This document shows, one piece after another, positions 8,496 through 18,035 of a stretch of 64,000 nt of DNA. Position numbers and translations under genes: made by a program. The first letter of the stretch is position 1. Each line of letters starts with the position of its first letter. The notes below the pieces were generated by a model. It saw only the letters and a list, made by a program, of their open reading frames with translations. It ran no database searches and was not told where the DNA came from. Source of the stretch: JAFGRU01 sp016934985 (lineage in GTDB: Bacteria; Desulfobacterota; Desulfuromonadia; Desulfuromonadales; JAAYDE01); the NCBI GenBank assembly GCA_963665045.2, contig CAXXJQ010000006.1:744001-808000 (forward strand), in the 5' to 3' direction.

Positions 8496-10283
8496 ATGCA
8501 TTGTAAAGATGTACTTTTAAAAACCCACCGTCTGGTCAACCCGCTGATGATGGCCATACTATTGCTGTTGATCTTCACTGGGCCCGCCGGTGGGGAAACC
8601 ATCAAGCTCAACATAGAAGGCCTCAAAGGCGAGGAATTCAAAAACGTCCAGGCGACTTTAGAGCTCCCGATTGGAATAATCAAGGAAGACCTCATCAACT
8701 GGCGCTGGCTCGGCCACTACCAAAAGCAGATTCCCGAGCAGGTATCCAAGGCCCTGGAACCTTTCGGCTATTTCCATAGCCGCAGCGAGGTTGAACTTAA
8801 GGAAAAGAGCGAAGGAGATTATTTACTGGCGGTACGAGTGAACAAAGGGAGGCCGGTGGTCCTTACCAAAGTAGACATCGCCATCGAGGGGACAGCCAAA
8901 AAAAACCGGCAAGTTGCCCGGGCAGTGCGGGATTTTCCCCTCAAAACCGGTGATATTCTGAGACAGGACTACTATACCCAAGGAAAACATGCTATTCGCA
9001 ATGCCGCCGTAAATCAAGGTTTCCTGAAAGCCGGATTTAGCCGCCATGAAATTCGTATCTTCCCGGAAAAAAACCAAGCCGAAATTGAACTTCATCTTGC
9101 TTCCGGACAGCAATATTCTTTCGGCGAGGTGACTTTCAACGGGGCAGAAAAATATCCCCGCGATTTTCTCCTCAGATATGTGGATTTTAAGCCCGGGAAT
9201 ATCTATCTTTCTCCCAAGTGGGACCGTACCCGTGCCAATTTTCAGAACGCCAATCGTTTCTCGGATGTCGTCCTCATCGCCAAAATTGAAGAGGCCGATG
9301 AAAATTCCCGGGTCCCCATTGAAATCAACCTGACCGCGTTGCCGTCCAAAAGGTGGCGCAACGGCATCGGCTATGGCGACAGCACCGGCCCACGCCTGTT
9401 GAGCAACTATCAGGATGTCAATATCTTTGGCGCGGGCCACGAGTTCAACACGGATATCACCTTGGGCGAGAAATACCAGCTCGCCGAATTGCGCTACACC
9501 ATTCCGGAGTATACTCATGTAAAAAATGCCCATGTTCTGAGTACCGGCATTGAGAGGGAAGAAAACGATATTTACCAAAGCACTTCGGGTTTTGTTGAAT
9601 GGGAAAAAATGTTTTTCCTGGGGTCCGGCAAGGTTGGCTCCTTTTACACCCGTTATGCCCAGGAAAGTTTCGAAATCAGTGACCAGGAGAACACCTCCAG
9701 GCTTTTACTGCCCGGAATACGTTATATCCAGCGCTCTTATAACGATCCTGTCAACCCCCGCAAAGGTTATCAATTCCGCCTGGAACTTCGCGGGGCGGAA
9801 GAGCATCTCCTGTCCGACGTCAGCCTCCTGCAAGGTCTGGCGGCAGGCAACACCTTTTGGCCCCTGTTTGAAAAATTCTCCCTTTTTCTGCGCCTGGAAG
9901 CAGGCTATACCATCAAAAACGACGCGATTGCGGAAATCCCCACGTCACTGAGGTTTTTTGTCGGCGGCGATAACAGCGTCCGTGGTTATGCTTACAATTC
10001 AGAGGGGCCACGGGATGAAAATGGCGAAGTGGTGGGCGGCGAGGCCCTTCTCGTGGGCAGTTTGGAGGTAGAGCGTGAAATGGGCGAGCGCTGGGGCCTG
10101 GCGGCTTTTTATGACACCGGCAGCGCTTTTAATCCTGGCAACGATACCCGATTCATTCAAGGCGCCGGAGCGGGTATTCGCATTTACACTCCCGTCGGCC
10201 CCTTAAAAATGGACATTGCTCGTCAGATCGGCGAGGACGACCCGTCTTACCGCTTCCATCTCAGCATCGGTTTCGATCTATGA
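8496..10283 (+). CDS. tamA: TamA-like Omp85-family outer-membrane assembly factor
   Basis: The 595-aa product has an N-terminal signal peptide (helix MMAILLLLIFTGP), about three POTRA-like repeats (residues 35-260) and a C-terminal 16-strand Omp85 barrel. The barrel includes the FFVGGDNSVRGYAYNSEGP segment, close to the conserved VRGY motif of TamA, and ends in phenylalanine-containing FHLSIGFDL. Known TamA works with TamB in outer-membrane protein insertion or phospholipid transport. The following gene is tamB, overlapping by 4 bp. The ribosome-binding site for ATG 8496 is weak and an internal start cannot be excluded. Confidence 0.92.
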   Translation: MHCKDVLLKTHRLVNPLMMAILLLLIFTGPAGGETIKLNIEGLKGEEFKNVQATLELPIGIIKEDLINWRWLGHYQKQIPEQVSKALEPFGYFHSRSEVELKEKSEGDYLLAVRVNKGRPVVLTKVDIAIEGTAKKNRQVARAVRDFPLKTGDILRQDYYTQGKHAIRNAAVNQGFLKAGFSRHEIRIFPEKNQAEIELHLASGQQYSFGEVTFNGAEKYPRDFLLRYVDFKPGNIYLSPKWDRTRANFQNANRFSDVVLIAKIEEADENSRVPIEINLTALPSKRWRNGIGYGDSTGPRLLSNYQDVNIFGAGHEFNTDITLGEKYQLAELRYTIPEYTHVKNAHVLSTGIEREENDIYQSTSGFVEWEKMFFLGSGKVGSFYTRYAQESFEISDQENTSRLLLPGIRYIQRSYNDPVNPRKGYQFRLELRGAEEHLLSDVSLLQGLAAGNTFWPLFEKFSLFLRLEAGYTIKNDAIAEIPTSLRFFVGGDNSVRGYAYNSEGPRDENGEVVGGEALLVGSLEVEREMGERWGLAAFYDTGSAFNPGNDTRFIQGAGAGIRIYTPVGPLKMDIARQIGEDDPSYRFHLSIGFDL

Positions 10284-13200
10284 GAAAAACTTGGCGAAAA
10301 TCTGTTCTTATGGCTTTTTTTTCCTTCCTGGTCATTTTGTCCGCGTGCGCCTGGTGGCTGACCATGACGGATAGTGGCGCCCGCTGGCTCATTCAAACCG
10401 TCGCATCGACGAATAAGACCAAACTCACCATCCAGTCCGTAAACGGGTGCCTTGCCAACCAAATTCACCTTTCGGGGGTGAAGCTTGAGTGGGACCATGA
10501 AAGTCTTGCCATAGGCAGCTTGAAACTTCATTGGCGTCTTTGGAGCCTGCTGCAAGGCAGAGCGGACATCCAGGAACTGCTCATTCAGGACATCCATGTT
10601 GCACTAAACAACGAAGAAGCTCCAGCCGGGAAAATTTCAGCCGGCAATCAGGAGCCCGCCATGGAGCCTCTGGGTAAATATCTTCCCAACTGGCTGGTGG
10701 CAGAGCTTCAGCGTTTTAGTATTAAAAACTTCCGGGTGATGAAAGGGGAAAATGAAGTTTTTTCTTTCAAAGACCTGACCCTATCCTTGGCCCTCGCCAA
10801 TCAAAACCTGACCTTCCAACATTTCACCTGCCAAACCCCGTATGTCAAGCTGGACGGCAAAGGCAACTTGCAAGCAAAAACCATGGTTCTCGATATGGAG
10901 GCCCAGGTTCTCCTCCCCAATGAGCTGGTTAATCACGACCTTCTCACCTCCATGGCCATTTCCCCATCTTTTCCCGGCAAACTCAAAGCCCGGGGCAATA
11001 TCTTCGCCTATGAGGGAGATATTACCCTGGGCGACCTTAAAACTCAGAGCTTTCAACTGACCAGCCACATCTCCGGCAACCTTGATGGCCTGCGCCTTGG
11101 AAAACTCTACGGCCACTGGCTTAAAGGAACCCTTCAGGGCGAGCTGCTTCTCGACTGGGAGAGAGATTTTGTTTTAAAAGGAGAGCTTTTCGGGCGTGGC
11201 CTGGACCCTGGCATTATCGACAAAAGTTTGCCTGGAGAGATTAACCTGGATATCCGAGGTCTTCTGGAAGCGCCGGCCAAAAAACCTTTGAAAGCTGATG
11301 TTGCCGCCACCCTTCGTCCCAGCACCCTCTTGTCCCACTCAATATCTGGCGCCATTGAAGGGATTTGGGATGAAAAGGGGTTGAACATCAAACACATTTT
11401 GGTCGATGGCGAGGGGGTTCGCATCAAGGCCGAAGGTTTTTTGGCCGAACGCCTCGATTTTCAGGGTCAAATTGCGGATCTATCCAAATGGCTGCCGCAA
11501 AGCCGGGGCCGAATCAATGCCGGTGGCTGGCTGCGCTGGCACGATCATTACCTGGCTTTGGACGCACAAGGTGAGGCTGAAGGGCTGAAGTACAAGGGCA
11601 TCAGCAGTCCGCAAGCCACCTTCCTGGTCCGTCATACCAAGCCCGGCGCAGCGATGGAAGCCCGCTTTTCAGCCCGACGCCTCACCTGGGAAGACGTGGT
11701 TTTCGAGGAAGGGGAAATCCTGGCAGCGGGATTTCCTGATAAACACGGTGTTGATTTCAACTTTGTGACAGCCGCGGGCCAAACCCGGCTCCAAGGCCAT
11801 TTGGATGCTTCTTTGCGGGACGGAAGCTGGAGCGCAAGCCTGACCAAACTCCTCGGCCGTGAACCGAACCTGGGACTCTGGACCCTGAGCGACGCTGCGG
11901 ATTTGATTCTGAGCAGGGAAGGTCTGGCTTTTTCCCCCATGATTTTTCAAGGAGAGCATGGCGGTGTTTTGCGTTTTGAAGGAAATTATCGATTTCACAC
12001 CTCAAAAGGATACCTGCAAGGAGCGTGGAACAATCTGAATCTTTCTCCTTTTAGTCACTGGCTCCCCTCCGGCAGCGGCCTCTGGGGTCAATCAACGGGC
12101 ACGACAACTATCCGCCTGGAAAGGGAAAGACTACAGCTGGCGGAAGGGCATATCCAAGCCAGCGGCGGTATCAGAGTGGAAGACAAAAAGGTTCCTTTCG
12201 AGCAGATAGCCCTTAACGCCGTTTGGCAGGAAAAAGGGCTCCAGGGCAGTTTGCTGGTTGATCTCAAAGAAAACGGCAGGCTATCCATGACGGCTTCCTC
12301 GAACCAGGCGCTTTCCTTGAGCGAGTTCCCGGACTGTTTCTTGAGCATGGACCTTCAGGCCCTGGATCTCGGCCTGTTGCGCACACTATATTCCGAAAGT
12401 TTTCCTCCTTTGTATGGGCGCCTGTTTGCCAGGGGTGAAGGCAGATGGTTGGGAAATAAGCAATTTAACTGGCAGGGCCGGGCCCATGTTGAAAACGGCA
12501 GCCTGGGTTGGCGAGCCGACGAACCGGCTAAAGGACAGATCCTTGCCAACATCGAAAAAGGTGAACTTGTCTGGGACTGGCAAAAGGATGTCCTGAATAC
12601 GGACCTGGTGTTGATCATGGGAAAAGGGGGCCGCTTGAAGGCACAGGTCGCAGTTCCCATGGCTGCCCGGTGGCCCATTCATCTCCGGGAGCAAGGCAAA
12701 ATCAACGGCAAGATTTCCGCCGGAATGCACGAGTGGGGTCTGCTGACGGCTCTGCTGCCCGATCTTGTCCGCGAAACCAGGGGTGAAATCGCGGCGGATC
12801 TGGATCTGGCCGGCACCTGGCAGGATCCCCTGCTCTACGGTGAGCTGACGCTGAAAGAAATGGGCGGATACCTCCCGTCCGTCGGCGTGCAGCTGGAGGA
12901 TATCTCCTTTGCCGCCGTTTTCCAGGGACAAGAGGCCAAAATAGCCGATTTCCGAGCCCGTTCGGGCCCCGGTTCTCTCCATGGTGAAGGGTCTCTGACC
13001 TTCCCGACCACCGGAGAGTTCAATTATCAGCTCAAGCTTAGCGGCAAAGATTTTCAGCTTGCCAACCTGCCGGGCATTGAAATGCTAAGCCAACCCGACC
13101 TGCTTGTAAAGGGAAGCACCCATCATTTTTCCTTAACCGGCCAGGTGCTGCTGTACGATCTCAATATTTCGGGAACCCGCAAAACTCCGGAGGTACAGGC

Positions 13201-13873
13201 CAGCCGGGATGCGGTTATTATCAGCCCGCAAGAACCAGAAACGCAAAAACCATCCGATTTTGATTTTAATCTCCAGGTAACAATTAAGCTGGGAAAAAAC
13301 GCCATCATCAATCTTGCCGGTTTGAATGGGCGCTTAGAGGGAGAGGTGATGGTCCTTCAAAACAAGAGCAATGAAGCCCTCGCCACGGGACAGGTGCGGG
13401 TGGTCGACGGCAGCTATACGGCATATGGTGCCAAGCTCAACGTCAAGCGTGGCCATATCAACTTCAAGGACGGACCGGCGGACAACCCCTCTCTCGACAT
13501 CCTGGCCCTGCGGGAAGTTGGGACCGTCCGGGCGGGAGTCAAGGTTACCGGCACGGCTGAATTCCCCGAGGTCAACCTCTATTCCCAACCGGCTATGCCG
13601 GACAAGGATATTCTCGGTTACATTTTCCTGGGCCGCCCCATCCGCTCCGAACAACAGGAAGCGGATATGCTTGCTCTCGGCGCGGGGACATTGATGCCCC
13701 AGGGACCCGGTTTTTTTCGCCGCCTGGGGTTTACCGATGTCGACTTGGGGGGACTTTTCAAAAAGGGGGGAGCTGTTCGTCTTCGTTACCGGTTAAGGGA
13801 CAACCTGGAAATTGAATCCACTCTCGGCAGCTCCAGCGGCGTGGATCTTTTCCACGTCATCGAATTTGAATAA
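10280..13873 (+). CDS. tamB: TamB, translocation and assembly module inner-membrane protein
   Basis: The 1197-aa product has one N-terminal signal-anchor helix (VLMAFFSFLVILSACAWW), a long beta-rich periplasmic region, and the C-terminal TamB/DUF490 domain, recognised by GTVRAGVKVTGTAEFPEVNL, DKDILGYIFLGRP and the final LRYRLRDNLEIESTLG. TamB belongs to the AsmA-like bridge proteins thought to carry phospholipids from the inner to the outer membrane. Length is near that of E. coli TamB (1259 aa). It is translationally coupled to tamA. Confidence 0.93.
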   Translation: MRKTWRKSVLMAFFSFLVILSACAWWLTMTDSGARWLIQTVASTNKTKLTIQSVNGCLANQIHLSGVKLEWDHESLAIGSLKLHWRLWSLLQGRADIQELLIQDIHVALNNEEAPAGKISAGNQEPAMEPLGKYLPNWLVAELQRFSIKNFRVMKGENEVFSFKDLTLSLALANQNLTFQHFTCQTPYVKLDGKGNLQAKTMVLDMEAQVLLPNELVNHDLLTSMAISPSFPGKLKARGNIFAYEGDITLGDLKTQSFQLTSHISGNLDGLRLGKLYGHWLKGTLQGELLLDWERDFVLKGELFGRGLDPGIIDKSLPGEINLDIRGLLEAPAKKPLKADVAATLRPSTLLSHSISGAIEGIWDEKGLNIKHILVDGEGVRIKAEGFLAERLDFQGQIADLSKWLPQSRGRINAGGWLRWHDHYLALDAQGEAEGLKYKGISSPQATFLVRHTKPGAAMEARFSARRLTWEDVVFEEGEILAAGFPDKHGVDFNFVTAAGQTRLQGHLDASLRDGSWSASLTKLLGREPNLGLWTLSDAADLILSREGLAFSPMIFQGEHGGVLRFEGNYRFHTSKGYLQGAWNNLNLSPFSHWLPSGSGLWGQSTGTTTIRLERERLQLAEGHIQASGGIRVEDKKVPFEQIALNAVWQEKGLQGSLLVDLKENGRLSMTASSNQALSLSEFPDCFLSMDLQALDLGLLRTLYSESFPPLYGRLFARGEGRWLGNKQFNWQGRAHVENGSLGWRADEPAKGQILANIEKGELVWDWQKDVLNTDLVLIMGKGGRLKAQVAVPMAARWPIHLREQGKINGKISAGMHEWGLLTALLPDLVRETRGEIAADLDLAGTWQDPLLYGELTLKEMGGYLPSVGVQLEDISFAAVFQGQEAKIADFRARSGPGSLHGEGSLTFPTTGEFNYQLKLSGKDFQLANLPGIEMLSQPDLLVKGSTHHFSLTGQVLLYDLNISGTRKTPEVQASRDAVIISPQEPETQKPSDFDFNLQVTIKLGKNAIINLAGLNGRLEGEVMVLQNKSNEALATGQVRVVDGSYTAYGAKLNVKRGHINFKDGPADNPSLDILALREVGTVRAGVKVTGTAEFPEVNLYSQPAMPDKDILGYIFLGRPIRSEQQEADMLALGAGTLMPQGPGFFRRLGFTDVDLGGLFKKGGAVRLRYRLRDNLEIESTLGSSSGVDLFHVIEFE

Positions 13874-14099
13874 TAGCCGTCTCTGCCAGAATCCGGCCCC
13901 TGGACCTGGGGAAGAGTATCCTTCCTTGGCCGGAATAAGGATTAAAAAAGTCTGATAAGCACTCAATTTGAGGAAGCGGGAACCTGTCGCGCAAAACATT
14001 TCGGGCTGGAAAGGGGAAACTTCTGCCCTGAAAGGGAAAACTATCTTAAGGTCTGACTGGCCCCTCTTCTTTCTGAATCGCGCGCCGCATGAAACCAAT

Positions 14100-14125
14100 C
14101 CCCTTCCCGGTTTGCCGGGAAGGGG
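14100..14125. terminator. Stem-loop between convergent tamB and an unrecognised gene
   Basis: An 11-bp perfect stem (CCCCTTCCCGG/CCGGGAAGGGG) with a TTTG loop lies in the gap between convergent genes. There is no T-tract on either side, so it may act as a weak bidirectional or Rho-assisted terminator or as an mRNA 3'-end stabiliser. Confidence 0.6.
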
Positions 14126-14133
14126 ATCAATAA

Positions 14134-14619
14134 TCACATGATATGAGCCACATTTGCCTGGGGGTATTCAAATTCCTGCTTAATCAGGGAGAGGTTGCCG
14201 TCCAGCTTTTCCAGGCTTTTCAGCAACATCGGCTTGGAAATATACCTGCCGTCTACGGGAGTGTCCTGGGAGAGTACTGCCATCCAGGTCTCATCGTCAA
14301 AAAGATCATTCTCGAGATAGACCTTTGCTCCGGGAACCTGATTTTTTATGAGGAAATAGACGGCCTCTTCCTCGCTTTCAAGATGCTTGATTGGCCCGAG
14401 AATGCGGGCATAGGAAGTCTTTAATTCATCTTTCAGCACGAAAACATAAAATTTGTTGTTCTGCTGAGTAACAAATTCCATTTTCAGGGGACCATCGTCA
14501 TAATAGGTATTGAGTTCCCGGTAGCCCAACTCGAAAGCCGCCTCCACTAAAAGAGAAATAAAGCCCTGCCAGGTTTCATTGCCAGTTGTCTCAAAGTCCT
14601 GCCCGTTTTTTCCCACCAT
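14134..14619 (-). CDS. Conserved-looking small soluble protein of unknown function
   Basis: The 161-aa protein has no signal peptide or membrane helix, is acidic, and alternates strands and helices (GYRELNTYYDDGPLKMEFV, FYVFVLKDELKTSY). I do not recognise the family; the fold pattern loosely recalls YbjN- or secretion-chaperone-like proteins, but this is only an impression. I chose ATG 14619 because AAAAGG lies about 8 bp upstream; in-frame GTG codons at 14628 and 14625 are alternatives. It sits alone between convergent tamB and the Tol-Pal operon, with phased T-tracts about 220-255 bp upstream. Confidence 0.7.
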   Translation of the reverse strand: MVGKNGQDFETTGNETWQGFISLLVEAAFELGYRELNTYYDDGPLKMEFVTQQNNKFYVFVLKDELKTSYARILGPIKHLESEEEAVYFLIKNQVPGAKVYLENDLFDDETWMAVLSQDTPVDGRYISKPMLLKSLEKLDGNLSLIKQEFEYPQANVAHIM

Positions 14620-14971
14620 AGCCACCACCTTTTAATAATCCTTCTGGAAAATCGTTACCAACGAAAAACCCTTTGTTAATCCTTTCTTTTCGCCGTCTCA
14701 ACTTCACCGCCCCCAGGAATGAAGTAACCGGCAACAACATCACTCGGTAATGTTTTATCGTCCGTCGGGTACTTTAACGCCGTCATTGTAACAAATACAT
14801 CTTACATTTTTCTTACACGAGGCGACTGCAGGACCCTTTTTTCCCATTTTTTTCCATTTTTTCCAATTTTTTTTGTCTAATGAACCGGCAGAGGCTGTTT
14901 TTTCACGGAAAAATCACTATGGGAAACCGACTCTGAAATGGAGGGAGGGGCGGTGGGGAAAACTGTCTTAA
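14620..14971. other. Intergenic region upstream of the unknown gene, containing phased T-tracts
   Basis: There is no ORF in these 350 bp. Four T-tracts begin at 14837, 14847, 14857 and 14867, exactly 10 bp apart, predicting intrinsically curved DNA. The remainder shows no structure I can name. Confidence 0.6.
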
Positions 14972-15019
14972 GAAAAAAACCCGCTTTTCCCCTCCTTTAA
15001 AAAGGGTAAAGCGGGTTTT
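14972..15019 (-). terminator. Rho-independent terminator of the tol-pal-cpoB operon
   Basis: Reading the minus strand, AAAACCCGCTTT pairs with AAAGCGGGTTTT around a loop of about 20 bases and is followed directly by a T-run. It lies 32 bp beyond the cpoB stop. Confidence 0.88.
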
Positions 15020-15050
15020 GGGGATGGAATATCTCAGCGGAGAGAACCGC

Positions 15051-15872
15051 TTATTTCCATTCTGGCAATTTTTCTTTGGCCCGGCTTGCTTCTGAGGATT
15101 GGGGATAGGTCTGAATCAATTTTTCGAGAAGCACTCTGGCATTTTGAACATCACCCATGGCATGAAAGGCGAAAGCCTGTTTGTACATGGCAGATGCCGC
15201 TTTGGGATGTTTGCTGAATTTTTGAATGACATCCTGAAACTGGAGAATGGCGTTTTCGTATTGTTTATCACCGTAATAAGCCTCCCCGATCCAATAGGTA
15301 GCGTTGACAGCAAGATGATGGTCGGGATATTCCTTGAGAAACTTTTGAAAGACCTCTCGCGCCTCACCATATTTCTGCGTCTTTAGAACCAGGGCCAGGC
15401 CTTCTTTGTAAAGATCATCAGGGGCTTTTTCGCCACTACTGGCCGCCGGAGCAGGGGCTGGAACCGGAGTTGAAGCGGCAGGAGCTGGGGCAGGGGGCTT
15501 ACTGAGACGTTCTTCCAAATCGGCGGTTTTGAGGGCCATATCGTCCCTCATGAGACTCAACTCATCACGAAGTTGACGGTTTTCCCGGACAACCTCCTCC
15601 AGCCGTCCCTGCAAGGTCTGAAGCTCCACTCGAAGGCCGTCCATGTTGGCTTCGACATCGGCCTGCCTTTTGGTCAGTGCCGTCACCCCCCGGCCGGTTT
15701 CATCCTTGAGGTCAAGACTTTGCGAGGTCACCTTCCTCTCCACAAAAGCGAGGCGGCGTTTCACCTCGCCCATATCCTGCTCCAGGCGCATCTGCTCCTG
15801 AACCGGCAGACAACCGACCAGAAGCCCTGAAAAAGCCAGGCTCCACAGAATTTTTTTCAACATTCTCACCAT
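15051..15872 (-). CDS. cpoB: CpoB (YbgF) Tol-Pal-associated TPR protein, predicted lipoprotein
   Basis: The 273-aa product has a signal ending in LVGC (lipobox), a coiled-coil region (about residues 25-115), a proline/alanine linker, and a C-terminal TPR domain (LYKEGLALVLKTQKYGEARE, then YWIGEAYYGDKQYENAI). In E. coli CpoB is a soluble periplasmic regulator coordinating PBP1B and Tol during constriction; the lipobox here suggests membrane anchoring instead. I took ATG 15872 with AGGTGG five bases upstream; a GTG at 15881 and an ATG at 15863 are alternatives. It is the last gene of the Tol-Pal operon. Confidence 0.9.
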   Translation of the reverse strand: MVRMLKKILWSLAFSGLLVGCLPVQEQMRLEQDMGEVKRRLAFVERKVTSQSLDLKDETGRGVTALTKRQADVEANMDGLRVELQTLQGRLEEVVRENRQLRDELSLMRDDMALKTADLEERLSKPPAPAPAASTPVPAPAPAASSGEKAPDDLYKEGLALVLKTQKYGEAREVFQKFLKEYPDHHLAVNATYWIGEAYYGDKQYENAILQFQDVIQKFSKHPKAASAMYKQAFAFHAMGDVQNARVLLEKLIQTYPQSSEASRAKEKLPEWK

Positions 15873-15990
15873 GATCACCACCTGGGGAAACCGGAACCCG
15901 CCATCCCGGCAGATTGCACTCTTGCCTCAGACTTGCAGTTAAGGCGGGTGCCCAGAAAATTGCGTTTAAACTTTATTTTTCAGTTCTTTA

Positions 15991-16025
15991 GCCTCGGGGC
16001 GCCATTGAAATGGGCGGCCCGAGGC
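15991..16025 (-). other. Stem-loop in the pal-cpoB gap
   Basis: GCCTCGGG (15991-15998) pairs perfectly with CCCGAGGC (16018-16025), and the loop holds a further GCCATT/AATGGGC-like inner stem. No T-run follows on the minus strand, so it is more likely an mRNA-stabilising or processing hairpin than a terminator. Confidence 0.5.
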
Positions 16026-16062
16026 CATTCTCAACATAGTATGCAGCAACGTTTAAACAGGA

Positions 16063-16629
16063 TCAGTTGGCTTGTTTAAAATCAGCCCGACGATTTTTTG
16101 CCCAGGCCTCTTCGCCACTTTGGGGGTCGAGGGGAATTTCCTCGCCATAGGAAATAATCGACATTTGGCTGGCCGGAATACCGAGGGAACCCATATAGTC
16201 CTTCACCGCCCTGGCCCGGCGTTCCCCAAGAGCCAGGTTATATTCGTCCGAACCTCTCTCGTCGCAATGCCCTTCAATAATCACCCTGATAGTGTTGTGA
16301 ATTTGCAGAAATTGGGCATTGCGAGCCAGAATTTCCCGCGCTTCAGCAGTCAGAGTGTACTGGTCAAATTCAAAATGGATGCGCTCCAGACCCCTGATGT
16401 CATCACCCATGCCCGGAATTTTTTCCGTTGCGGCACCTTCTTCGCCAACAGAACTTTCACCGATGGCGCCATAGGCAGGAGTATCGAGTTCGGAGGTGCC
16501 AGCTGCCTCCGTTCCGCTTCCATAGCCCTCTTCCATGGATGTGGTTGCCGGCTTCTTGGCGCAGGCGACGCACAGCAGAACACTCAGCGACATTACCAAA
16601 AACAATTTACAGGCATTGCGTTTTTTCAT
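16063..16629 (-). CDS. pal: Pal, peptidoglycan-associated outer-membrane lipoprotein
   Basis: The 188-aa product has a lipoprotein signal (MKKRNACKLFLVMSLSVLLC, cleavage before Cys in CVACAKK), a short acidic linker and a C-terminal OmpA-like domain with IHFEFDQYTLT, EGHCDERGSDEYN and GERRARAVKDYM, where Asp and Arg contact diaminopimelate. Pal tethers the outer membrane to peptidoglycan and is recycled by TolB at the division site. The start at 16629 is chosen over an upstream ATG (16719) because GAGAGG lies just before it and the signal begins there. Confidence 0.94.
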   Translation of the reverse strand: MKKRNACKLFLVMSLSVLLCVACAKKPATTSMEEGYGSGTEAAGTSELDTPAYGAIGESSVGEEGAATEKIPGMGDDIRGLERIHFEFDQYTLTAEAREILARNAQFLQIHNTIRVIIEGHCDERGSDEYNLALGERRARAVKDYMGSLGIPASQMSIISYGEEIPLDPQSGEEAWAKNRRADFKQAN

Positions 16630-16742
16630 CTTTACCTCTCCTGTTGAAATTAGGACACCAAAACGAACCATTGGCGTTAGAAGTCTGTCGGACTCCTGGA
16701 AATCGCAAAAATTATACAATATGGCTGGTTAAAAACAAACCG

Positions 16743-18035
16743 TCACCAGCGGGGCGACCAGGCAGGGTGGAGGCAGTTGCTTCCTGAAGAGGAAATGCGC
16801 CGCTGTCCGCTGCCATCGGCCCGCATAATATAAATGGCCTTCTTACCACCCGCATCCGAGGAGTAGGCCAGAAAACGCCCATCAGGACTCCAGCGCGGAT
16901 GTTCCTTGTTTCCCGCACCGAAAGTCAGCCTCCGTTCATCGCTGCCGTCGGGACTAACCGTATAAAGATCGAACGTCCGCCCCTCCAAACGACTGAAAAC
17001 GATGCGATCCCCCTTGGGACTCCAGGCGGGGGTAGCGTTATATTTACCGGCAAAGGAAATGCGTTCCTCTTTTAGAGAGAAAACATCGAGGACGAAAATA
17101 TGGGGATTGCCAAGACGGTCGGAAACAAAAGCGATCTTATCGCCATCGGGATTCCAGCTCGGGTCCACATCAATCCCCCAATTGCGGGTCAGGCGCTTGA
17201 GAATATGTCCGCTCGTACCGATAAGATAGATCTCTGCATTGCCATCCTTGGAAAGAGTCAGGGCCACGGCCCGTCCGTCGCCTCGAAAGCGGCCGGCGAT
17301 ATTGAGGCCCTTTTGGCTTGATATCTTTGCTTCGCGGCCGGTGTAGATCTCTTTGCGGTAGAGATCCGGAGTGCCGGTTTTATAGGAAGTAAAGATGAGT
17401 TCCTTGCTGTACGGAGAAAAATCAGGATTCAGAACGATGGCATTATGATCGGTTAGACGCACAGGCTCATGACCATCGACATCCATCAGGTAAAGCTCCT
17501 TGCGCCCGCTCTGGTCGGAAATGAAGGCAATTTTGGCTTTAAAAGACCCCATGTCGCCGGTCATGGATTTGAGAATCTGATCGGCAAAGGCGTGGGCCAT
17601 GGTTCTTACATCTTTGGCTGTTCCCGAATAACGCTGGCCGGTCAGGAGCCTGCGGCGCAGGACGTCGTAAAGCCGCGCTTCAATGACCACCTGCCCCCCT
17701 TGGAGAGACATCCCGCCTTTGATCAGGGCCTGAGCCCCCAGGGTACGCCACTGTTCGAAATCGACCCGGCGGCTTTCCAGGCCGAGCTGTCCGGCATCGG
17801 ACAAAAAGGCACCGGGATCGACCAGCCGGAAGAGACCGCAAAAATCGAGGTCGTTCGACAGTACTTCATGAAACTCCCGCGCCACCTCGGCTGGAGGATT
17901 ACCTTCCATAGCCGGAAATTGGGTCACCGCCAGGGGAATGGCCTGCTGTCCAGGGGAGCGCACCTCGAGTTGATAGGCAAACCCGGAAAAAGGCAGAAAT
18001 AATAGGACTAAAAAGCCGAGCAGACGGCAACGCAT
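16743..18035 (-). CDS. tolB: TolB, periplasmic beta-propeller of the Tol-Pal system
   Basis: The 430-aa product has a Sec signal peptide (LLGFLVLLFLPFSGFA), an N-terminal alpha/beta domain (residues 25-165) and a six-bladed propeller with repeated DFSPYSKELIF, SWNPDGDKIAFVSDR, AWSPKGDRIVFSR and RWSPDGRFLAYSSD motifs. TolB cycles between Pal and TolA to relocate Pal to the septum. Length matches E. coli TolB. Its start overlaps the tolA stop by one base, indicating coupling. Confidence 0.95.
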   Translation of the reverse strand: MRCRLLGFLVLLFLPFSGFAYQLEVRSPGQQAIPLAVTQFPAMEGNPPAEVAREFHEVLSNDLDFCGLFRLVDPGAFLSDAGQLGLESRRVDFEQWRTLGAQALIKGGMSLQGGQVVIEARLYDVLRRRLLTGQRYSGTAKDVRTMAHAFADQILKSMTGDMGSFKAKIAFISDQSGRKELYLMDVDGHEPVRLTDHNAIVLNPDFSPYSKELIFTSYKTGTPDLYRKEIYTGREAKISSQKGLNIAGRFRGDGRAVALTLSKDGNAEIYLIGTSGHILKRLTRNWGIDVDPSWNPDGDKIAFVSDRLGNPHIFVLDVFSLKEERISFAGKYNATPAWSPKGDRIVFSRLEGRTFDLYTVSPDGSDERRLTFGAGNKEHPRWSPDGRFLAYSSDAGGKKAIYIMRADGSGQRRISSSGSNCLHPAWSPRW

